A program made the position numbers and the translations under genes. The notes under the pieces are model-generated. The model did not search any database. It worked only from the letters and a program-made list of their open reading frames with translations, and was not told the DNA's origin. From positions 1 to 32,977 of the forward strand of contig JAJZPI010000024.1 in the NCBI GenBank assembly GCA_021811275.1: a stretch of DNA of 32,977 bases, read 5' to 3'. This DNA is from Deltaproteobacteria bacterium (GTDB lineage Bacteria; Desulfobacterota; Desulfarculia; Desulfarculales; Desulfarculaceae). This document shows, piece after piece, positions 16,143 to 23,417 of the stretch (position 1 is its first letter; each line of letters opens with the position of its first letter).

Positions 16143-16972
16143 TCCTGCCCGCCGATATGGGCCAGCTGTGGGAAGCCATGGAGGCCCACCCCGAGGCCCG
16201 ACTCTACGCCGGGGGCACTGACCTCCTGGTGCGCCTGCGCGCTCAGGCCGGCCCGCCGCCGGCGCTGGTCTGCCTGGAGCGCTTGGAGGAGCTGCGGATC
16301 ATCGAGGAGCGGGGCGGGGAGCTGTTCCTGGGGGCCGGGGCCACCCACGCGCAAATATTGGAGCACCCCAAGGTGCGCGGGCGGCTGCCGGTGTTGGCCC
16401 GGGCCCTTGCCAGCCTGGGCTCCCCCCAGGTCCGCAACATGGGCACCCTGGGCGGCAATCTGGTGACCGCCTCCCCCGCCGGCGACAGTCTACCTCCTTT
16501 GTACGTGCTGGGGGCCGAGGTGCAGCTAATCTCCCGTAAGGCCGGGCGGCGGCTTCCCATCACCGAGTTCATAAAGGGGCCGGGCCGGGTGGACTTGAAT
16601 CCCGGCGAGGTGGTGGCCGGGGTCTGCCTGCCCAAAAGCGAAGGATGGACACTCCAGCACTTCGAGAAGGTCGGCAGGCGCGATGCCCTGGCCATCGCCC
16701 TGGTCAGCCTGGCCGCCCTGTTGCGGCTGTCGTCGGAGGGCGTCGTGGAGGAGGCCCGCCTGGCCTGGGGCAGCGTGGGGCCCACGGTGATGCGTGCGCC
16801 CCAAGCCGAGGCGGCGCTCAAGGGCCGTCCCCTGGGCTTGGCCAGCCTGGGCGAGGCGGCGGAACTGGCCGGCCAGGCGCTGACCCCCATCGACGACCTG
16901 CGTGCCTCGGCCTCCTATCGCCGCCGCGTGGCCGGCAACCTGCTTCTGCGCCTGGCCGAACGCGAGGCCTAG
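16130..16972 (+). CDS. Molybdenum hydroxylase FAD-binding subunit
   Basis: Encodes 280 residues from GTG 16130, with GGGGAGGGGAG upstream; this start overlaps the FeS gene by 13 bp and is preferred over more distant upstream starts that would run far into it. The CoxM-type FAD domain shows Y-A-G-G-T-D-L-L near residue 25 and N-M-G-T-L-G-G-N-L near residue 105, with A-S-P-A-G-D-S just after. The C-terminal CO-dehydrogenase flavoprotein-like domain ends in A-S-Y-R-R-R-V-A-G-N-L-L. It lacks the extra Cys cluster found in 4-hydroxybenzoyl-CoA reductase beta subunits, which argues against that enzyme. It delivers electrons to NAD or another acceptor. It ends 3 bp from the convergent GNAT-like gene. 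Confidence 0.9.
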   Translation: MAKVILPADMGQLWEAMEAHPEARLYAGGTDLLVRLRAQAGPPPALVCLERLEELRIIEERGGELFLGAGATHAQILEHPKVRGRLPVLARALASLGSPQVRNMGTLGGNLVTASPAGDSLPPLYVLGAEVQLISRKAGRRLPITEFIKGPGRVDLNPGEVVAGVCLPKSEGWTLQHFEKVGRRDALAIALVSLAALLRLSSEGVVEEARLAWGSVGPTVMRAPQAEAALKGRPLGLASLGEAAELAGQALTPIDDLRASASYRRRVAGNLLLRLAEREA

Positions 16973-16975
16973 CTT

Positions 16976-18007
16976 CTACTGGCCCAGCACCGCTTCGCGA
17001 TCATGGCGGATGAAATCCAGAAGGCGCTGGGCACGCTTGCCGAAAAGCTTTATGCCAGCCCAATCCGGTTCGCCGGCCACCTTCTGCATTAGCAGCGAAT
17101 CCTCGTCCCGCCAGAGCGGTAGAGGACCGGCCAGAAAATAGCCGCGGGCGCAGGCCACCTCCACGGCTAGGGGCAGGCCAGGGTCGGTCAGGGGCAGGCA
17201 GACCTGATGCAGATGACAGCCGGGATGATTTTCCTCCATCGCGGCCAGGGCTGCCCTGAATCCGTTTCCCACCACCGCGACCTCCAAGCGGGCCAGGGAG
17301 GCGTAGGCGATGAGACCGACCTCGGCCTGAGTTTGGCCGGCGGGGAGCTTGCCGGGGGCATGGCGGCGGTCCAGGCCCGGCTCCGCGTAGAGCTCGGCGA
17401 TGATGCCGGCATAGCGCTCCGGCGGATAGATGGTCTGGGGCTGGTCCTCGATTATCTCGAATTGACTGAGCAGGGCAGTGCGCCGGGATTCCCTGCCGGC
17501 GCTGTCGGTCTGGGTGGGCAGCGCGTCCAGTTCCAATGCGAAAGGCGACATGCCAAGACGGGCCACGATCTTCTGCGAGATGAGGTGGTCACAGACCGAT
17601 TGGCCCTGCAGGGCCCATAGCCCCAGCCTACGTGGTAGCACCTTGTGGGTTAGACGCGGCAAATCCAGGCCGTGGGAGCCCTGGCGGTATTCAGGCAGGA
17701 GCATGAGGCCGCCGGCTTCCATGATGTGACGGCCCGGGGCTGAGCGGAAGAGGGAGGCCGCGCCCACCACCTCACCGCGTTCGGTGCGGACCACCACCTG
17801 GTGGAGGTCGGGTCCGGCGTTGGCCTCGACGATGGCCGCGGGGTCGTAAACGTAGTCGATGGGAAAGTCTTCGCCGTAAACGGCGAGGTAGAGCCGAGCC
17901 ACGCCCTCGGCGTCCTGGGGCCGGAAAAAATCCACCTTCACCTTCTGCCCGGGCTCGATGCTTTGGAGGCGTTCCTGCAGCCGCGCAATGCTTTCTCGCC
18001 TTCCCAC
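16976..18007 (-). CDS. GNAT-like acyltransferase paralogue 3
   Basis: Encodes 343 residues from GTG 18007, which has GGGGAGG about 4 bp upstream; this start gives a length matching the paralogues at 7184 and 8503. An in-frame upstream start at 18067 lacks such a signal. It shares R-P-Q-D-A-E-G-V-A, R-T-E-R-G-E-V-V-G, V-C-D-H-L-I-S-Q-K and the C-terminal motif G-Y-F-L-A-G-P-L-P-L-W-R-D-E-D-S-L-L-M-Q-K. The acetyl-CoA loop is divergent (Y-R-Q-G-S-H). It converges on the hydroxylase operon and diverges from the sigma-54 activator gene. Substrate is unknown; presence of a third copy beside the hydroxylase suggests the paralogues and the hydroxylase belong to one locus. Confidence 0.72.
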   Translation of the reverse strand: MGRRESIARLQERLQSIEPGQKVKVDFFRPQDAEGVARLYLAVYGEDFPIDYVYDPAAIVEANAGPDLHQVVVRTERGEVVGAASLFRSAPGRHIMEAGGLMLLPEYRQGSHGLDLPRLTHKVLPRRLGLWALQGQSVCDHLISQKIVARLGMSPFALELDALPTQTDSAGRESRRTALLSQFEIIEDQPQTIYPPERYAGIIAELYAEPGLDRRHAPGKLPAGQTQAEVGLIAYASLARLEVAVVGNGFRAALAAMEENHPGCHLHQVCLPLTDPGLPLAVEVACARGYFLAGPLPLWRDEDSLLMQKVAGEPDWAGIKLFGKRAQRLLDFIRHDREAVLGQ

Positions 18008-18114
18008 TTGGCCTCCCCGTGTCCTGGGTTGATTATTTGTGTTAACTTGAGCTAGACCGATTAGCACAAACCGGGCAGAGCCGCCATGATCAAGCCGGGC
18101 GGCGGGAAAGGCCG

Positions 18115-19500
18115 ATGACCCAAGACAGCGGAGATTCCAGGGAGCGGGAGCCGGGGCGCATCCTCATCGTCGACGACGAGGAGGTGGCGCTCAAGGCCCT
18201 GCGCCGGCTTTTGGAAAAGGAAGGCTACCGGGTCTCCACCTACAGCGATCCCGTGCGGGCCTTGGACCGCCTGCGCGAGGAGCCCTTCGACGTGGTCCTG
18301 AGCGACATCCGCATGCCCCACCTGGACGGGTTGGCCTTCATGGCCGAGGCCCAGCGCCTGTGGCCCGGCCTGGAGGTTATCCTTATCACCGGCTACGCCA
18401 CCCTGCCCAGCGCGGTGGAGGCGGTCAAGCAGGGGGCCTACCACTACCTGGCCAAGCCCCTGGACCCGGATGAGGTGCGGCGGCTGGTGGCCGAGGCGCT
18501 CAACTCCAAGGCCCTGCGGGACATGGCCCAGTGGCCTTCCGGCCCCGACGCCCCTCCCAGCCGGGCCCCGCTCATAGTGGGCCAGAGCCCGGCCATGCTG
18601 CGCCTGGAGGAGACCATCCGCCAGATCGCGCCCACAGACGCCAACGTGCTCATCGTGGGACCTTCGGGGACCGGCAAGGAGTTGGTGGCCCGTTCCATCC
18701 ACGTGCTCAGCCGCCGTCGCGCCGGCGGGCCTTTTTTGGCCTTCAACTGCGCCTCTCTCACCGAGGATCTGATCGCCAATGAGCTTTTCGGCCACGAGAA
18801 GGGGGCCTACACCGGAGCCACTCAGGCCCAGGCCGGGCTGATGGAGGCTGCTGGCGGAGGGACTCTCTTTCTGGACGAGATCGGCGACATGCCGCTTACC
18901 ATGCAGGCCAAGCTGCTGCGGGCGCTGCAGGAGCGGGAGGTGATCCGGGTGGGCGGCACCAAGGCCATACCTCTGGACGTGCGGGTGGTGGCCGCCACCG
19001 CCCGGGACCTCAGGGAGGCCGCCGCCGCCGGGGCCTTCCGGCAAGACCTCTATTTCCGCCTGAACGTGGTCACCTTAACCCTCCCGCCCCTGGCCGAGCG
19101 CAAGAGCGACATCCCGCTTTTGGCCTACCACTTCCTCTACAGGATCAGCAAGCGCACCGGCAAACCCATCAAGACCATCTCGCCCGAGGCCCTGGCCATT
19201 CTGGAGGGGTATGCCTTCCCCGGCAATGTGCGCGAGTTGGAAAACATCCTGGAGCGGGCGGTGGCCTTGGTCCAGGGGCCGGTCATCCGCCCCGGCGATC
19301 TGCCCGCCGACTTGGCCGACCTCAAGCTTTTCTCCTACGCCGAGTCCGACCGCTCGTTGCCCACCCTGGAGCAGATGGAGCGCGATTACGTGGCCTTCGT
19401 CCTGGAGCGCTGCGGTGGTTCGCGCAGCAAGGCCGCCCGCCTGCTGGGCATAGACCGCGCCTCGCTTTGGCGCCGGCTCAAGAAGTTCGATTTGGCCTGA
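18115..19500 (+). CDS. NtrC-family sigma-54-dependent response regulator
   Basis: Encodes 461 residues. A receiver domain (1-125) has the acidic pocket D20/D21 and phosphoacceptor Asp64 in V-L-S-D-I-R-M-P. The AAA+ domain has Walker A G-P-S-G-T-G-K-E (182-189), the sigma-54 contact loop G-A-Y-T-G-A (230-235; Tyr in place of the usual Phe, a known tolerated form), Walker B L-F-L-D-E-I (251-256) and the R-finger region F-R-Q-D-L-Y-F-R-L. A Fis-type helix-turn-helix closes the protein (about 420-460). When phosphorylated it should bind an enhancer and remodel sigma-54 polymerase. It sits 234 bp upstream of a -24/-12 promoter driving an operon that ends in a histidine kinase, so that operon is its likely target and that kinase its likely partner. 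Confidence 0.93.
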   Translation: MTQDSGDSREREPGRILIVDDEEVALKALRRLLEKEGYRVSTYSDPVRALDRLREEPFDVVLSDIRMPHLDGLAFMAEAQRLWPGLEVILITGYATLPSAVEAVKQGAYHYLAKPLDPDEVRRLVAEALNSKALRDMAQWPSGPDAPPSRAPLIVGQSPAMLRLEETIRQIAPTDANVLIVGPSGTGKELVARSIHVLSRRRAGGPFLAFNCASLTEDLIANELFGHEKGAYTGATQAQAGLMEAAGGGTLFLDEIGDMPLTMQAKLLRALQEREVIRVGGTKAIPLDVRVVAATARDLREAAAAGAFRQDLYFRLNVVTLTLPPLAERKSDIPLLAYHFLYRISKRTGKPIKTISPEALAILEGYAFPGNVRELENILERAVALVQGPVIRPGDLPADLADLKLFSYAESDRSLPTLEQMERDYVAFVLERCGGSRSKAARLLGIDRASLWRRLKKFDLA

Positions 19501-19509
19501 TGGGTTCGA

Positions 19510-19532
19510 TTGCGCTACGTCACCGAGCGTAA
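19510..19532. promoter_or_regulatory. Candidate enhancer (upstream activating sequence) for the sigma-54 promoter
   Basis: TTGCGCT (19510-19516), 9-bp spacer, AGCGTAA (19526-19532): a near-perfect inverted repeat with one mismatch. It lies 10 bp after the activator gene and about 190 bp before the predicted transcription start, a usual distance for an NtrC-family binding site. Only one convincing site was seen. Confidence 0.4.
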
Positions 19533-19683
19533 TTGAAACAAAACGTTCCCCGGCAGCATTGAAGCCTCTTTCCGGTGACGGTCCTGCGCCGCGTTCGCCT
19601 TTGCAACGATCCGATCCTTGGCCGGCCAGTCGGCCCCGCGTATTAATCGCAATCATAACAAAGTGATATCCGGAACAACCTCT

Positions 19684-19699
19684 TGGCCCGCCTTTTGCG
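19684..19699 (+). promoter_or_regulatory. Sigma-54 (-24/-12) promoter
   Basis: TGGCCCG, four bases, TTGCG: GG at 19685-19686 and GC at 19697-19698 are exactly 12 bp apart and nearly all consensus positions match. Transcription should begin about 19710. The AGGAGG at 19705-19710 and the ATG at 19714 would then lie at or before the 5' end of the transcript, which favours the ATG at 19735 as the true first start. Confidence 0.75.
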
Positions 19700-19734
19700 A
19701 AGGCTAGGAGGCGATGTCCCGGAAGAGAGGTGTC

Positions 19735-20283
19735 ATGTTTCAACGAGCCCTGGTGGTCTTCGAGAACCATAAGGTCCTGAGTCAGGCCGTGGACTACGCC
19801 CGCGAGCTGGCCAAGCGCATGGATTGCGAGATCACCCTCCTGATGCTGGTGGAGATGGCCTTCCTGGATTTGCCCCTCTTGGGCAAAAAACGCAACGAGG
19901 TCACCGGACTGGAGGAACAGGCCCGGGTGGTGCTGCCGGACTTGGTGGCCCGTTTGATACGGGAGGGCGTCACTGTGACCGCGGCTTTGCGGGTGGGCGA
20001 ACCAGCCCAGGAACTGGTCAAGTTCCTGGCTGAGCGTCCTCCATTCCAGGTGATCGTCTGGGGCAGCAGCGAGGAGCTGCCCGAAACGGGAAGGGGGGGG
20101 CGTCCCCATTGGCTCGCCAAGGTGGCCGGCGCCTTGGAATGTCCCTTGCTCACGGTGCAGTCCAGGCAACGGCCCCTGGATATCGCGCCGGCGGCGGAGG
20201 AGGGCGCGGGGAGGCAGCCGATCAATTCGAACACAGGCCGTTCCAAGGCTGCGGGCAACCGCGGCCGTCAACAAGGAGTCTAG
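19735..20283 (+). CDS. UspA-like (universal stress protein fold) protein
   Basis: Encodes 182 residues from the ATG at 19735, with GAGAGG 6 bp upstream; an upstream ATG at 19714 is too close to the predicted transcript start. The first 140 residues follow the Usp fold: a hydrophobic beta strand R-A-L-V-V-F, helix Q-A-V-D-Y-A-R-E-L-A, strand I-T-L-L-M-L, helix V-L-P-D-L-V-A-R-L, strand V-T-A-A-L-R-V-G, helix, then V-I-V-W-G-S-S and P-L-L-T-V. The GxxG-9x-G(S/T) ATP loop is absent, so it is likely a non-ATP-binding Usp. A hydrophilic 40-residue tail follows, rich in Arg, Asn and Gly. It is the first gene of the sigma-54 operon; the next begins 1 bp after its stop. Confidence 0.75.
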   Translation: MFQRALVVFENHKVLSQAVDYARELAKRMDCEITLLMLVEMAFLDLPLLGKKRNEVTGLEEQARVVLPDLVARLIREGVTVTAALRVGEPAQELVKFLAERPPFQVIVWGSSEELPETGRGGRPHWLAKVAGALECPLLTVQSRQRPLDIAPAAEEGAGRQPINSNTGRSKAAGNRGRQQGV

Positions 20284-20284
20284 G

Positions 20285-21814
20285 ATGGCCATTGTCATTG
20301 TATCCAGCGCGATCGAAAGCGCCAGGAGAGAGTTGGCCCAGAGCCTGGCGGCCAAACTGGGCGGGGTGTGCGCCAGCCGCGAACAGCTGGTGGAGCAGGC
20401 CACCCTGGCCGGCATCCCGGTGGGCAAGCTGGAGGTCGCGGTGCTCAAGCAGAGCACCCCGCGCGAGCGTCTGGCGCGTCTGAAGTCGCGCTACCTGTCC
20501 TTCGTCACCTCGGCACTCTGCGATCTCGCCTCACAGCACCGCAATCTGGTCTACCACGGTCGGGCCGGCAACCTGCTCCTGCCCGGGGTGTCCCACGTGA
20601 TACGGATTCGGCTCCTGGCCGACAATGAGCGCCAACTTCAGCAGACCATGGCCGCCCTGAATCTGGACCTGGACAAGGCCAAGGACTACCAGCGCAGACT
20701 CAAGGAGGACGTGGCGCGCTGGGTTCACTTCATGCACGGCACCGAGGTGGACAGCCTGAACGGCTACGACTTGGTGCTCAACCTGGCCCACATGAGCATG
20801 GAGAGCGCCGCGGCCGCCATCTGCTCCATGGCCCAGTTGCCGGACTTCAACGAGACCCCGGCCTCCGTCCGCGCCCTGGGCGACCTCTGCCTGGCGGCCC
20901 GGGCCCGCGACCTGCTGGGCCGCGACGAGCGCACCGGCGACATGGACCTGGGAGTCTCGGCCCAGGACGGTCGGGTGACCGTGACCTACATGCCCCAGCA
21001 AGCCGACGAGGCCCCGGCCATCAGCGCCGTGCTGGCCTCCCTCCAGGGCGCGCGCGAGGTGGTTTGCACCATGGCCCTGACCAACCTGCTCTGGCTCTCG
21101 GAGTCCTTCGCCCCCGACAGCCCCGACTTCGCCCACGTCACCGAGTTGGCCCAGCGCTGGGGCGCGGCGGTGGAGTTGATGCGCCTGGTGCCGCAGGACG
21201 CCGACGACCAGCCGGTCTGCCTGGCCAGCGCCGACGAGTTGACCGCGGCCGGGCCCTGCCGGCCCAAGGAGGCCGACCCCACCGGCGGGATCGAGGACGA
21301 CGTGGAGAGCAAGCCTTCGGCCGTGGACGGCGGGCTGGCCGCCACCGCCGAACGCCTCATCAGCTTGGGCCTTTTCGGCGGAGGGCGCACGCTGGCCGGC
21401 GGCGGCCAGGAGGTGGTGGCGGCCATAAAGTCCGCTCCGCGCTACTCCCTGGTGATGGTGGGCGACGTCTTCATGAGCAAGGGCCCGGCGGTGCGCACCC
21501 GGCTCAGCCGCGATCTTGCGGCCTATGTCACCGAGCGCATCACCCTGCCGGTGATGTCCAAGGAAGACCTGCAGGCCAAGGTGGTCTTCGGGGCCAAGCA
21601 GTTCTCGCGCATGGCCCTCTACACCGCCTTGGTGGTGGTGATCTACCTGGTGGTTTTCAGTTTCCAATGGCCGATCCAAGAGTTTCTCGGCTCGCCGGGC
21701 TCCCTGGCCATGAAGGTGGTGGCAACGATAGCGGTGGTCTCCTTCGTGCCCCTGGTGGCTTATCTCTTCGGCAACAGCACGGGCCTGCTCTTCAAATGGC
21801 TGCGGTTTGAGTAA
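20285..21814 (+). CDS. Membrane-anchored cytidylate-kinase-like / BON / Usp-like fusion
   Basis: Encodes 509 residues, with AAGGAG 6 bp upstream. Residues 1-195 match the cytidylate-kinase-like family in layout, including the H-G-R-A-G-N-L-L-L region (91-99), D-N-E-R-Q, and Y-D-L-V-L-N (161-166). The N-terminal strand that should carry G-S-G-G(R/K) instead reads V-S-S-A-I-E-S-A-R-R, so the ATP loop is lost. Residues about 200-270 look like a BON domain. Residues about 285-425 have Usp-like pieces (A-A-I-K-S-A-P-R-Y-S-L-V-M-V-G-D, then I-T-L-P-V-M). Two membrane helices close the protein (443-462 and 473-494). It is probably a membrane-bound ligand or signal sensor beside the exporter; catalysis is unlikely. 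Confidence 0.7.
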   Translation: MAIVIVSSAIESARRELAQSLAAKLGGVCASREQLVEQATLAGIPVGKLEVAVLKQSTPRERLARLKSRYLSFVTSALCDLASQHRNLVYHGRAGNLLLPGVSHVIRIRLLADNERQLQQTMAALNLDLDKAKDYQRRLKEDVARWVHFMHGTEVDSLNGYDLVLNLAHMSMESAAAAICSMAQLPDFNETPASVRALGDLCLAARARDLLGRDERTGDMDLGVSAQDGRVTVTYMPQQADEAPAISAVLASLQGAREVVCTMALTNLLWLSESFAPDSPDFAHVTELAQRWGAAVELMRLVPQDADDQPVCLASADELTAAGPCRPKEADPTGGIEDDVESKPSAVDGGLAATAERLISLGLFGGGRTLAGGGQEVVAAIKSAPRYSLVMVGDVFMSKGPAVRTRLSRDLAAYVTERITLPVMSKEDLQAKVVFGAKQFSRMALYTALVVVIYLVVFSFQWPIQEFLGSPGSLAMKVVATIAVVSFVPLVAYLFGNSTGLLFKWLRFE

Positions 21815-21820
21815 ACACCT

Positions 21821-21838
21821 GCGGGCATCGCGGCCCGC
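21821..21838 (+). other. Intercistronic hairpin before the exporter gene
   Basis: GCGGGC (21821-21826) and GCCCGC (21833-21838) form a perfect 6-bp stem with a 6-nt loop in the 45-bp gap between the kinase-like fusion and the exporter. It has no T-run, so it may be an mRNA processing or stability element that sets relative expression. Confidence 0.4.
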
Positions 21839-21859
21839 TCTTCGTCGGGGAGGATGGAA

Positions 21860-22957
21860 ATGCAAGGTCCCATAACGGATCTCTTCATCAATATCGACCT
21901 GTACTCGGCCCTGCAGGTGGTGGTCCTGGGCTTCATCGGCGGCGTTCTTAGCGGCTTCATCGGCAGCGGCGGCGCCTTCTTCATGACTCCGGGCATGATG
22001 AACCTGGGGGTGGAGGGCGTGATCGCCGTGGCCAGCAACATCACCCACAAGTTCGGCAAGGCCATGGTCGGTTCGCACAAGCATGGCGAAATGGGCAACG
22101 TGGACAAGAAGCTGGCCATGTACCTGCTTCTGACCGCCGCCGCGGGAATCCGCCTTGCGGTCTGGATATCGAGCTTTCTGTTCGAGAGCGGCGACACCCA
22201 CGGGGCCGACAAGGGCGCCGGGGCCAACCTCTATATCAGCCTGGTCTTCGTGAGCATCCTGACGGCGGTGGCGCTGTCGATGCTCAAGGACGTATTGGGA
22301 AAGAAAAACGACGGCGGCGCGGGGCCCTCGCGCAAGATGGTCGAGACCCTGGCCCGGCTCAACCTCAAGCCCCTGATCTACTTCAAGGTCGCCGACGTGA
22401 GCGTGTCGCTTTGGGTGCTGCTGCTGGTCGGACTGGCCACGGGCTACCTGGCCGGCACCATCGGGGTGGGCGGCTTCATCGGCGTGCCGGCCATGATCTA
22501 CATCTTCGGCATCCCCACCGCGGTGGCCGCCGGCACCGAGCTTTATCTGGCCATGTTCATGGGGGCTTTCGGCGCGCTGAACTACGCCTTCGCCGGCTAC
22601 GTCGACCTGCGCCTGACCATGTTGCTCTATCTGGGGTCCCTCGTGGGCGTGCATCTGGGCGTATATGGCGTGAAGGTTGTCAACGAAAAGGTGATCCGGC
22701 TGGTCACGGGTGTTATCATCCTGTTATGCGTGTTCAGCCGGGCTGTCGCCATACCGGTTTATCTGCGCCAGATGGAGATGCTCAACATCGCCGCTTCCTG
22801 GGACGGCTGGCTCAACGGCGCCAGCAAGGCGTTGCTCTTCGCCAGCGGCCTTGCCGGCACCGGCATCATCATGGTGAACGTCATCAAGGCGTACAGGCAA
22901 CGGCTGCGCCTGAAGCGCACCATCGCCTACTCGAGCCAACCCGCCGAGCAGCACTAG
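21860..22957 (+). CDS. TauE/SafE family sulfite/organosulfonate-type exporter
   Basis: Encodes 365 residues from the ATG at 21860. GGGGAGG lies 6 bp upstream, whereas the ATG at 21854 would sit directly on it. There are about eight hydrophobic helices in two halves. Each half carries the family's repeated glycine motif: G-F-I-G-G-V-L-S-G-F-I-G-S-G-G in the first and L-A-G-T-I-G-V-G-G-F-I-G-V-P in the second. A charged cytoplasmic loop (K-K-N-D-G-G) separates the halves. The family exports sulfite, sulfoacetate, or other small anions; the substrate here is not determinable. It sits between the kinase-like fusion and a receiver protein in a sigma-54 operon, so expression is probably induced by a signal sensed by the kinase encoded downstream. 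Confidence 0.9.
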   Translation: MQGPITDLFINIDLYSALQVVVLGFIGGVLSGFIGSGGAFFMTPGMMNLGVEGVIAVASNITHKFGKAMVGSHKHGEMGNVDKKLAMYLLLTAAAGIRLAVWISSFLFESGDTHGADKGAGANLYISLVFVSILTAVALSMLKDVLGKKNDGGAGPSRKMVETLARLNLKPLIYFKVADVSVSLWVLLLVGLATGYLAGTIGVGGFIGVPAMIYIFGIPTAVAAGTELYLAMFMGAFGALNYAFAGYVDLRLTMLLYLGSLVGVHLGVYGVKVVNEKVIRLVTGVIILLCVFSRAVAIPVYLRQMEMLNIAASWDGWLNGASKALLFASGLAGTGIIMVNVIKAYRQRLRLKRTIAYSSQPAEQH

Positions 22958-22977
22958 ACCCAAGGAGGAGGTTAGCC

Positions 22978-23385
22978 ATGTCAGCCCAGCTGAAGGTCAT
23001 GGTGATAGACGACGAACCCATCGTGGGCAAGCGCCTGGGGCCGGCCCTGGAAAAGATGGGTTGCCAGACCGAGACTTTCGTGGACCCCGCCGCGGCCCTC
23101 GGCCGCCTGGCTGAGTGTGAGTTCGACGTGGTGGTCACCGATGTGCGCATGGATGAAGTGGATGGCATCGGGGTGCTGGAAAGGGTCAAGGCCTTGTCCA
23201 AACGCACCAAGGTGATCATGATAACGGGGTACGCGACTCTGGAGGTGGCGCACGAGGCGCTGGCCAAGGGCGCTTTCGACTTCATCGCCAAGCCCTTCAA
23301 ACCCGAGGATCTGCGGCAGGCCGTGGCCAGGGCCGCCGAGGCCCTGGGGATCCAGGGCCCGGGAGCGGCCGCTTCGCAGGCTTGA
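22978..23385 (+). CDS. Receiver-only (CheY-like) response regulator 1
   Basis: Encodes 135 residues, with AAGGAGGAGG before the ATG at 22978; the frame is open further upstream but that is the exporter gene in another frame. It has the acidic pair D-D-E (11-13 approx.), phosphoacceptor Asp in V-V-V-T-D-V-R-M, Thr in M-I-T-G-Y-A and Lys in I-A-K-P-F. No DNA-binding or output domain follows; a short tail rich in Ala and Gly ends the protein. It is strikingly similar to the receiver at 24308. It may act as a phosphate sink or intermediate between the histidine kinase at 24751 and the sigma-54 activator, or bind the kinase-like proteins. The next gene begins 32 bp downstream. Confidence 0.9.
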   Translation: MSAQLKVMVIDDEPIVGKRLGPALEKMGCQTETFVDPAAALGRLAECEFDVVVTDVRMDEVDGIGVLERVKALSKRTKVIMITGYATLEVAHEALAKGAFDFIAKPFKPEDLRQAVARAAEALGIQGPGAAASQA

Positions 23386-23417
23386 TAAGATTAACCCCGT
23401 CTAGGGGAGGTGAGAAA

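Noticed and set aside
13333-16972. Naming the hydroxylase xdhABC or 4-hydroxybenzoyl-CoA reductase
   Set aside because: Subunit order differs from xdhABC, the FAD subunit lacks the extra iron-sulfur insertion, and substrate-specific residues cannot be judged by eye.
20531-22654. Very long open frame on the minus strand (about 700 codons)
   Set aside because: It is antisense to the kinase-like fusion and exporter. Its product is His/Gly/Gln-rich with no domain, as expected from the reverse of high-GC codons.
22411-22977. N-terminal extension of receiver 1
   Set aside because: It is the exporter gene in another frame; AAGGAGGAGG sits directly before the ATG at 22978.
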